NCBI GenBank assembly: GCA_036518955.1
Contig: DATDMG010000393.1
Span: forward strand, 1 to 11,831
Length of the DNA: 11,831 nt
From: DATDMG01 sp036518955
Lineage (GTDB): Bacteria > Actinomycetota > Actinomycetes > Actinomycetales > Kineosporiaceae
Direction: 5' to 3'
Shown in pieces: positions 6,761-11,831 of the stretch (the first letter of the stretch is position 1; the number at the start of each line of letters is the position of its first letter). Both the position numbers and the translations under genes were made by a program. Under the pieces are notes generated by a model. It worked only from the letters and a program-made list of their open reading frames with translations, made no database searches and was not told the origin of the DNA.

Positions 6761-8184
6761 AGATCTAGATCGTGCCCCCGGTGGTTGGTGAGGAGGCTGG
6801 ATGGCTGGTGGGATGTCGTGCCCCGGGTTCGGTGAGCACTGATCCATTAGCTCGCTGCGCGTCTCCTTCAGGCTCAGGATGGACACTCGGATGTGGTCTG
6901 GGCGGCAGGGAGGCTGGAGTGCTGTTCGTCGGGGATGACTGGGCCGAGGCTCACCACGACGTGGAGGTGCAGGACGAGCAGGGCCGGGTGCTGGCCCGCC
7001 GGCGGTTGCCGGAAGGCGTGTTCGGGCTGGAGCGGCTGCATGCGCTGATCTCGGATCATCTGGGGCCGGACGAGGAGCCGGACCAGGTGGTGATCGGGAT
7101 CGAGACCGATCGCGGGCCGTGGGTGCAGGCGCTGATCGCGGCCGGGTATGTGGTGTACCCGTTGAACCCGTTCCAGGTCTCTCGCTACCGCGACCGGCAC
7201 GCCTCCTCCGGCGCGAAGTCGGACCCGGGGGATGCGCACGTGCTGGTCGAGGTCGTGCGGCTGGACCGGGCTCATCACCGGGCCGCAGCCGGGGACTCCG
7301 ACGTCGCGGAGGAGGTGAAGGTGCTGGCCCGGGCGCACCAGTCGCTGATCTGGTCGCGGCAGCGGCAGACCAATACCCTGCGCTCGACGCTGCGGGAGTT
7401 CTACCCCGCCGCGCTGGCCGCGTTCGCCCAGGACGACGCCGGGCTGGCCAGCCGGGACGCGCTGGCGGTGCTGGCCATCGCGCCGACCCCGGAGCAGGGC
7501 CGGGCCCTGTCCGTCTCGAAGATCGCTACCGCGTTGCGGCGGGCCGGCCGCCAACGCAACATCGAGACCCGCGCCCAGGCGATCCAGGCCGCCCTGCGCA
7601 CCCCGCAGCTGGCCCCCCGCCCGGGCGTCGCGGCCGCTTATGGGGCCACCGTCAAGGCTCTGGTCGCCGTGATCGCCGAACTGGCCGCGCAGGTCAGCGC
7701 GTTGCAGGGCGAGGTGGAGGCGGGTTTTGGCCGGCACCCGGACGCTGAGATCTACCTGAGCCAACCCGGGCTTGGCATGATCCTGGCGGCCCGGGTGCTG
7801 GCCGAGTTCGGGGACGACCCTCACCGCTACGCCGACGCCAAGGCCCGCCGCAACTACGCCGGCACCTCACCGATCACCCGAGCCTCCGGCACCCGCCGCG
7901 TCGTGCTGGCGCGCCATGCCCGCAACAAGCGTCTGGCCGACGCTCTCTACCAGCAGGCCTTCGCCGCACTGCAGGCCTCACCCGGAGCCCGCGCCTACTA
8001 CGACCGGCAACGCGCCGCCGGAGCCACCCACCACCAGGCCCTGCGCGCCCTGGCCAACCGCCTCGTCAGCATCCCGCACGGCTGCCTGCGCCACGGCGTC
8101 CGCTACCGACGAGACCCTCGCCTGGCAGAACCAAACCAGCACCGCAACCTCCGCCGCTTGACATGTTCCGCCCGTGGGATGTCT
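6761..8184 (+). mobile_element. IS110-family insertion sequence
   Basis: About 1.4 kb, normal for the family, with one transposase and a non-coding leader. The limits are inferred from a repeat: GTCTAGATC occurs at 6757-6765 and GTCTAGATCG at 8181-8190. If the recombination core is the CT within them (6759-6760 and 8183-8184), the element is the part between. IS110 elements lack terminal inverted repeats, and none are seen. The exact borders are uncertain by some bases. Confidence 0.65.
6764..6918 (+). ncRNA. IS110 non-coding leader, candidate bridge RNA region
   Basis: IS110-family elements encode a structured bridge RNA in a non-coding end, often just upstream of the transposase. About 150 bases here lack a plausible gene. 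GTGGGATGTC at 6808-6817 is identical to 8174-8183 at the element's right end, including one base of the supposed CT core, as a donor-recognition guide might be. GGTCT (6895-6899) resembles the left flank AAGGTCT. I have not folded the RNA; the call is inference. Confidence 0.4.
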
Positions 8185-8202
8185 AGATCGGGCCGAGACT
8201 GA
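6919..8202 (+). CDS. IS110-family transposase (recombinase) with C-terminal frameshift
   Basis: GTG at 6919 is chosen because AGGGAGG lies five bases upstream and the protein then starts VLFVGDDWAEAHHDV, the usual IS110 opening. The RuvC-like DEDD site is present: D7 in DDWAE, E62 in GIETDRG, D102 and D105 in SDPGDAHV. The C-terminal Tnp_20 domain has YAGTSPITRASG with the conserved serine around residue 323. The enzyme would cut and rejoin DNA guided by the element's bridge RNA. Near the end the frame reads RYRRDPRLAE, while removing one C near 8105-8107 restores RYDETLAWQNQ ending at TGA 8159-8161, which fits the family. So the last 30 or so residues are out of frame here. Loss of a short tail may or may not inactivate it. 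Confidence 0.9.
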   Translation: MLFVGDDWAEAHHDVEVQDEQGRVLARRRLPEGVFGLERLHALISDHLGPDEEPDQVVIGIETDRGPWVQALIAAGYVVYPLNPFQVSRYRDRHASSGAKSDPGDAHVLVEVVRLDRAHHRAAAGDSDVAEEVKVLARAHQSLIWSRQRQTNTLRSTLREFYPAALAAFAQDDAGLASRDALAVLAIAPTPEQGRALSVSKIATALRRAGRQRNIETRAQAIQAALRTPQLAPRPGVAAAYGATVKALVAVIAELAAQVSALQGEVEAGFGRHPDAEIYLSQPGLGMILAARVLAEFGDDPHRYADAKARRNYAGTSPITRASGTRRVVLARHARNKRLADALYQQAFAALQASPGARAYYDRQRAAGATHHQALRALANRLVSIPHGCLRHGVRYRRDPRLAEPNQHRNLRRLTCSARGMSRSGRD

Positions 8203-8437
8203 ATCGCCTGTTGCGCAGGTCGATGGCCAGGATCCGGGCGCGGATCTGGGTGTCTCGCTCGGGCAGCGTCGGCCAGCTCGAGTGCGGCGCGAGACCGTCG
8301 ACGCCTTCGCTGGTCCGGATGAAGGACCCGAACGGTGCGACGTCGACGACCTGTCCATCGATCACGTCTCCGACCGTGCGCGCGGCAACGAAATTGGCCC
8401 ACGCGTGCTCATCTACGGCGTGTTGGGGGCGGGACAT
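8183..8437 (-). CDS. Small S1-domain RNA-binding protein
   Basis: The 84-residue protein is nearly all one S1 (OB-fold) domain, from TVGDVIDGQVVDVAPFGSFI (residues 21-40) to ILAIDLRNRRFSLGPI at the end. S1 domains bind single-stranded RNA. The start at 8437 has an excellent AGGAGGTGAT eight bases or less upstream, better than the in-frame ATG at 8494. Its stop codon lies inside the GTCTAGATCG repeat at the right border of the IS110 element, so the insertion landed exactly on the gene's end. If the CT core reading is right, the TAG survives in the uninterrupted target too. The role (translation, RNA turnover or cold response) cannot be told. Confidence 0.82.
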   Translation of the reverse strand: MSRPQHAVDEHAWANFVAARTVGDVIDGQVVDVAPFGSFIRTSEGVDGLAPHSSWPTLPERDTQIRARILAIDLRNRRFSLGPI

Positions 8438-8581
8438 GCGATCACCTCCTCTCTGCGCAGATTCCGCCATGCGCCGAGGAGCCGGGAGGGCCACGAGCCC
8501 GCCCCGCGATCAAGCCGTGGCCGGGTGCCCCATCTGTTTCCGGCCCACCTGAGCCGACCCGGCAGTCACCTCACCGAAGGT

Positions 8582-8599
8582 ACCGGCCGGTCGGACCGG
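8582..8599. repeat. Overlapping palindromes in the S1/SWIM divergent intergenic region
   Basis: ACCGGCCGGT (8582-8591) is a perfect palindrome, and CCGGTC-G-GACCGG (8587-8599) is a second one overlapping it. They lie between two divergently transcribed genes, a natural place for an operator, but GC-rich palindromes also arise by chance. No matching -10 box was identified. Confidence 0.3.
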
Positions 8600-8682
8600 C
8601 GACAAGATCGGACGGTGCAGGCGCAACCCATCGGTCGGCCCTCACCCCGGATCCGTAACCGTCCGCGCTGGTCGACCCGGGG

Positions 8683-9600
8683 ATGGCGGCATGGGCCACG
8701 GGTATCAGCCGGATGCGCTTGGATGTCCTGGTGGCGGTGCGCTTGGACGAGGACATGCTGGCGGGTGCGGTCGATGCCGAGGTGTTCGCCGACGCCGAGT
8801 GGCTGCTGGCGCACGGCGTCGTGGGGTCCATCGCAGACGCGACCGGTGGCGCCGCAGCCGTGGTCCAGGTCGGGCAGGGTCGCCGCGTGGAGGTGTGGGT
8901 CGGCGTCGTTCACGGCGGGCTGTGCGCGGAGTGCGACTGCGAGGCAGGCCGCGATGATCTGTGTGCCCATGCTGTTGCCGTCACGCTCGCAGCGCTGCGC
9001 AGCGGGTTCACCTGGTCCTCGGGCGCCGCCCCGCCCTCGGGGTCGGTCGATCCCCAGGTGCGTGAGTTGGTCGAGGCTGCCGACCGGTTGTCTCGCCGCC
9101 GGCTGACCATGCTGGTGGCCACCCACGCCACGACCGACAGGCGGCTGCGGACCCGGCTGCTGGTCGAGGCCGGGCAGCTGGGACCCCTGACCCAGCCCGA
9201 GGCGGACCAGCTGCGCCGAACCCTGGGCGCGATCGCCGCGGAGGCGACCACGGGGCGGTGGCAGATGCCCGATGTCGTGACCGCCGGTGAGGCCATCATC
9301 AGCGAGCTGGAGATCCTTTCAGCGAGGCCGGCATCGGTGCCGGCGTTGCTTCTGGTCGAGCACGCTGCCGGCCTGTGGGACGGGTTGGCCGCTCACCTGT
9401 TCGACGACTGGGAACACTACGACGGCGTGCCCGAGGAGATGGGAGAACGGGTACGCCGGGTCCACCTTCACGTGTGCGAGCAACTGCGGCCCGACCCCGA
9501 CGAGCTCGCCGAACGGCTGAACCGGATCATCTCCGCCGCCCAAGCCGTCTCCTGCCTCGACTCCCCGAACGACTACAAGCTGTTACACGGCGACACGTAA
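8683..9600 (+). CDS. SWIM zinc-finger protein, probably C-terminally truncated
   Basis: A 305-residue protein with a clear SWIM motif, C84-D-C86 then seven residues and C94-A-H96 (CDCEAGRDDLCAH), preceded by the usual beta-rich segment GRRVEVWVGVVHGGLC. SWIM domains bind zinc and are thought to contact DNA or protein; bacterial members are often genome neighbours of ATPases, none of which is seen here. The part after residue 120 is helical and resembles the downstream region of actinobacterial SWIM proteins up to PDPDELAERL; the last 26 residues (from NRIISAAQ) look unrelated, and full-length relatives are longer. I infer a 3' truncation. ATG 8683 is used; ATG 8713 is an alternative. Ribosome sites for both are weak. 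Confidence 0.75.
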   Translation: MAAWATGISRMRLDVLVAVRLDEDMLAGAVDAEVFADAEWLLAHGVVGSIADATGGAAAVVQVGQGRRVEVWVGVVHGGLCAECDCEAGRDDLCAHAVAVTLAALRSGFTWSSGAAPPSGSVDPQVRELVEAADRLSRRRLTMLVATHATTDRRLRTRLLVEAGQLGPLTQPEADQLRRTLGAIAAEATTGRWQMPDVVTAGEAIISELEILSARPASVPALLLVEHAAGLWDGLAAHLFDDWEHYDGVPEEMGERVRRVHLHVCEQLRPDPDELAERLNRIISAAQAVSCLDSPNDYKLLHGDT

Positions 9601-9797
9601 CCGATGGCTTCGTCAACGCCAACGTTCGGATCCTGACGACGCCCCCGAGGCCCGCGCGACCTTGGCCAGCGGTCAGCCGGTCCCCACTGCTCCTCTTGCT
9701 CCTGCGGCTTCGGCTCGCTGGCGCGAGCGGGTCAACATCGGGAGTCCGTGTCGGGCAAGCGCTGCAGATCGTGGCCGAGCTGCCGATAGGGCCCAGC

Positions 9798-10871
9798 GTG
9801 GGGATCAAGAACCTCTCGCGCCCGCTCGCGCTCGACCTGTGCAACATCACGGCGGTGCGCCGCCGTCGCGCGCTGATCGTCGGCCTCTTCGCCCTGACCG
9901 GCGTCCTCAGCACCCCCGTCGTGACGGTGGCGTCAGGCGTCGGACCGAGACCGGAGGTCCCGCCGCAGCTGCAGCTCATCGTGACGGCCGGGGACCTGCT
10001 CATCGCGCTGGTGTGCCTCTGGCGCAGGGAGCGGCTGGGGGAGCGTGCCTTCCTCGCCGTACAGGTGGTCTCGATCGCGGTCATGGTGCCGGCGCTGTAC
10101 TTCACCACGCCGACGGGGTCGCTACGTTCGGCGGAGCTGATGCTCCTGGGCCCGCTGGTGATCGGAGTCATCTTCCTGGAGTCGCGCTGGGCTGCCGCGG
10201 TCGTGACCCTGCTCTGCGCCGTCGGCGCCAACGTGATCACGTTGCATCGGCTGGCGGAGGCCCCGGACGCGGGCGGCGAAGTCTTCGGAGAGCTCGTCTG
10301 CTTCGCGCTCATCGCCATCGTGGTCCGTACCCTTCGCGAGTCGGCGTTTGAGGCGCTGCAGACAGCCCGCACCGGCGAGATCACCGACCCTCTCACCGGG
10401 CTCCCCAACCGACGCGGCTTCGAGCGCGCCGGCGCCGCGTCCTGGCAGCGCAGCTCGGCCGAGCGGGCGCCCGTCGCGGTGCTCGTGCTCGACGTCGACC
10501 ACTTCAAGCAGGTGAACGACACGTTCGGCCACGCGGCCGGCGACCAGCTGCTGGCCCGGCTGGCCGACGTCCTGCGGGCGAACCTGCGCCCCGGCGACGT
10601 CGCGGTCCGGCTCGGCGGCGAGGAGTTCGCCGTCCTTTCGCCGATCGAGCCCGGCCAGGCCTTCCGCGTCGCGGAGCGGCTCCGGCGCGCCCTGGAGACC
10701 GAGCTGAAGCCCGTGACCGTGAGCATCGGAGTGGTCGAGACGGTCCCCGGGCCGGTCACCGCCCCTGCCGACGCGGCCGAGGCGCTCTGGCGCTCCGCGG
10801 AGCGCGCGGACGGCGGCCTCTACGAGGCCAAGCGCAGCGGCCGCAACCGCGTCGTCGTCGGCCCCGACTGA
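9798..10871 (+). CDS. Membrane-bound diguanylate cyclase (GGDEF)
   Basis: The 357-residue protein has about six hydrophobic segments (roughly residues 24-46, 58-75, 84-102, 113-127, 132-150 and 163-178) followed by a GGDEF domain from DPLTGLPNRRGF (197-208) to the end. The active-site motif is GGEEF at 273-277, a catalytically competent variant. RPGD at 264-267, five residues ahead, is an intact inhibitory I-site. LVLDVDHFKQVNDTFGH supplies metal and nucleotide contacts. It should make cyclic di-GMP from two GTP, with feedback inhibition, in response to a membrane signal. The start is uncertain: GTG 9798 has a weak AGGG upstream, GTG 9771 is possible, and the frame is open further but then overlaps the SWIM gene. 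No EAL domain or partner is visible. Confidence 0.9.
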   Translation: MGIKNLSRPLALDLCNITAVRRRRALIVGLFALTGVLSTPVVTVASGVGPRPEVPPQLQLIVTAGDLLIALVCLWRRERLGERAFLAVQVVSIAVMVPALYFTTPTGSLRSAELMLLGPLVIGVIFLESRWAAAVVTLLCAVGANVITLHRLAEAPDAGGEVFGELVCFALIAIVVRTLRESAFEALQTARTGEITDPLTGLPNRRGFERAGAASWQRSSAERAPVAVLVLDVDHFKQVNDTFGHAAGDQLLARLADVLRANLRPGDVAVRLGGEEFAVLSPIEPGQAFRVAERLRRALETELKPVTVSIGVVETVPGPVTAPADAAEALWRSAERADGGLYEAKRSGRNRVVVGPD

Positions 10872-10876
10872 GGGCG

Positions 10877-10902
10877 GCCCGGCACACTGCCCGGTGCCGG
10901 GC
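10877..10902 (+). terminator. Hairpin terminator after the diguanylate cyclase
   Basis: GCCCGGCA and TGCCGGGC form a perfect 8-bp stem with a 10-base loop, beginning six bases after the stop codon. The stem is very stable and well placed. The lack of a T run is common in high-GC Gram-positive terminators. Confidence 0.55.
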
Positions 10903-10905
10903 GGT

Positions 10906-11037
10906 CCGCCACCCGCCGACCGGCAACTGATCAGCATCGACGTCATCGACCTGGCCCGGTTCGCGGACGGACAGATGATCGGGCACTGGGGCGACCCCGA
11001 CCGGATGCTCGTCCTCGTACTCCGGGTCGAGCCCTGA
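10906..11037 (+). pseudogene. C-terminal fragment of a SnoaL-like (polyketide/ester cyclase) protein
   Basis: The frame ending at TGA 11035-11037 reads PPADRQLISIDVIDLARFAD, then GQMIGHWGDPDRMLVL. This matches the last strands of SnoaL-like proteins, where a PPTGR-like turn precedes an I-D-x-x-R-F-x-D-G-x-I-x-E-H-W pattern. Everything upstream of about 10906 is the diguanylate cyclase and its hairpin, so the N-terminal two thirds and any start codon are missing. The usual acidic residue before HW is replaced by Gly. It is most likely a leftover of a deletion that joined the cyclase gene to this point. The fragment is short, so the family call is moderate. Confidence 0.5.
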
Positions 11038-11569
11038 AACGGCGCCGGCTTGGTCCTCAGCGGCTCGACACCGCCGCCGCACTCCAACCGCTGCTGAACA
11101 TAGCAGCCTCGCCCGTGAACATAGCAGCCTCGCCCGATCGGAGGAACGAGGTCGAACGGGTACGGATCCGGTTCACGGCACGGCCGGCCAGGGCGGCTGC
11201 TGCGCCGGGCGAGACCACGGCGAGCCGGCGTGCCGGCCCGAACCCCCGAGCTTCCGCCCGGTTCCCCAGAGACGCCTCGACGTCCTCGACTGCCGCCGCC
11301 CACGAGACGACGAGCCGACCAGCCCATGACGCTGAGCGACTTCTGGCGTGACTCCGTCGCACTTCGGCCCGATCCTCGGGGCCCGATCCTCGTTGCTCGT
11401 GGGCTGTAGTACCGGTGCGGGCTTCGCGCGGGCAGGTCGCAGAGGGCTGACGGCCGACCTGGCCCTGCCGCGCCGGCGCGCCGGCATGTGTGCCGATCGA
11501 TTCCGCTGCTGCCGGGGTGAAGTGCCGAGTCGCCCGCCATACCGCTGTGCGACGACCGTGTCATGGGCC
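11038..11569. other. Gene-free stretch with short tandem repeats
   Basis: No frame on either strand resembles a known protein. Long minus-strand frames here have arginine- and serine-rich translations typical of noncoding GC-rich DNA. The stretch contains the 21-bp tandem duplication at 11095-11136 and a shorter 14-base-period repeat with GCCCGATCCTCG at 11367-11378 and 11381-11392. It may be eroded coding sequence beside the truncated genes. Confidence 0.45.
11095..11136 (+). repeat. Perfect 21-bp tandem duplication
   Basis: The unit TGAACATAGCAGCCTCGCCC plus a final G occurs twice without a gap, at 11095-11115 and 11116-11136, with no mismatch. The period of 21 is two helical turns, which would put two protein sites on the same DNA face. 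On the minus strand each unit contains TATGTT, which could act as a -10 box. It could equally be a replication-slippage product. Confidence 0.8.
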
Positions 11570-11618
11570 TTGATCTAGTGAACTAGAGGGTTCGTATCCT
11601 ATCAACTAATGGTTCTAG
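11570..11618 (+). promoter_or_regulatory. Promoter with CTAG-rich operator-like palindrome before the TetR fragment
   Basis: TTGATC (11570-11575) and TATCCT (11595-11600) are separated by 19 bases, a little long but promoter-like, in an AT-richer patch. Between them is CTAGT-GA-ACTAG (11574-11585), a palindrome of the kind bound by TetR dimers, and a third CTAG occurs at 11615-11618. CTAG is generally rare in bacterial DNA. TetR genes often repress their own promoter, which fits the gene that follows. Confidence 0.42.
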
Positions 11619-11634
11619 CCTGGGGGAAGGTGGC

Positions 11635-11831
11635 ATGTCTGAAAGGTGGCGCAGGGGGGACGCCGAGGTCCTGGACCGGCTGGTGCGACCCATCGCCGGC
11701 GCGATGCGCGACACGATCGGCCGGATTCTGGCCGCCGCCATGGACCGGGGCGAGCTGCGGCCGGACCTCGACCTGGCCGCGACGACCAGGATTGTCCACG
11801 CCCTGACCATCGCCGTCGGCGATGTACACCT
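11635..11831 (+). pseudogene. TetR-family regulator C-terminal part lacking the HTH domain (runs off window)
   Basis: From ATG 11635 the frame reads MSERWRRGDAEVLDRLVRPI, later AAAMDRGELRPDLDLAATTR and IVHALTIAVGDVH. RGELRPDLD followed by a helix of this type is a hallmark of the TetR ligand-binding domain in its C-terminal half. The N-terminal helix-turn-helix (about 50 residues) and roughly 70 further residues that should precede it are missing: the same frame has a stop at 11584-11586. GGGGGAAGG ten or so bases upstream could serve as a ribosome site. Either an internal deletion fused the promoter region to the gene's second half, or this is a remnant. The 3' end lies outside the window, so a complete short protein cannot be excluded. 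Confidence 0.6.

Noticed and set aside
6728..6841. Repeat of GGTGAGCACTG on either side of the IS110 left border
   Set aside because: An 11-base match in GC-rich DNA of this length is expected by chance and the positions fit no border model.
6874..7824. A 316-codon minus-strand open frame
   Set aside because: It is antisense to the IS110 transposase, whose catalytic residues are clear on the plus strand.
9527..10759. A 410-codon minus-strand open frame, Ser/Arg/Thr-rich
   Set aside because: It is antisense to the same cyclase gene and has no recognisable motif.
10122..11564. A 480-codon minus-strand open frame opposite the diguanylate cyclase
   Set aside because: It overlaps a clear GGDEF gene on the other strand, its translation is biased in Gly, Arg and Ala with no domain, and long antisense frames are normal in high-GC DNA.
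1..11831. CRISPR array
   Set aside because: No set of regularly spaced repeats with unique spacers occurs; the only tandem repeat is two adjoining 21-bp units.

Overview
The window is high-GC DNA (codon third positions mostly G or C) with actinobacterial traits: strong AGGAGG-type ribosome sites in front of some genes, GTG starts, GC-rich hairpins without T tracts, and IS110- and IS701-type transposases of actinobacterial style. The genus cannot be told from the sequence. It reads as an accessory, rearranged region beside a more ordinary chromosomal segment.

Layout. (1) 1-1461: the 3' part of a CopC-CopD-YtkA-like copper protein, followed by a hairpin. (2) 1574-1650: a complete tRNA with anticodon CAT. 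(3) 1762-2428, minus strand: a MntA-HepT (MNT/HEPN) toxin-antitoxin pair. (4) 2800-2830: a second copy of the tRNA's anticodon-to-T-loop segment. (5) 2831-3408: no intact gene, but an inverted repeat around a CTAG that looks like two IS ends facing each other. (6) 3409-5072, minus strand: an AbiEi/AbiEii toxin-antitoxin pair, followed by a weaker third tRNA-like echo at 5211-5229. (7) 5760-6671, minus strand: an IS701-like transposase lacking its N-terminal third. (8) 6761-8184: an IS110-family element whose transposase carries a one-base frameshift near its end. (9) 8183-8437, minus strand: a small S1-domain protein. (10) 8683-9600: a SWIM zinc-finger protein, probably cut at its C-terminus. 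(11) 9798-10868: a membrane diguanylate cyclase with intact GGEEF and I-site, then a hairpin and a SnoaL-like fragment. (12) 11038-11634: no recognised gene; it holds an exact 21-bp tandem duplication and a CTAG-rich promoter/operator-like stretch. (13) 11635-11831: the C-terminal half of a TetR-type regulator without its DNA-binding domain, running off the window.

How it fits together. The two toxin-antitoxin modules lie one after the other downstream of the tRNA and are separated by copies of the tRNA's 3' half. This suggests successive capture of small defence cassettes at one tRNA site, with no integrase left. IS elements then accumulated on the distal side, and several genes there (IS701 transposase, SWIM protein, SnoaL-like protein, TetR) look broken. 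The 9-mer gtctagatc, containing the rare CTAG, occurs at both IS110 boundaries and inside the inverted-repeat junction, hinting at shared insertion targets. The most testable new observation is a 10-base match between the IS110 non-coding leader and the element's own right end, as expected for a bridge-RNA donor guide.
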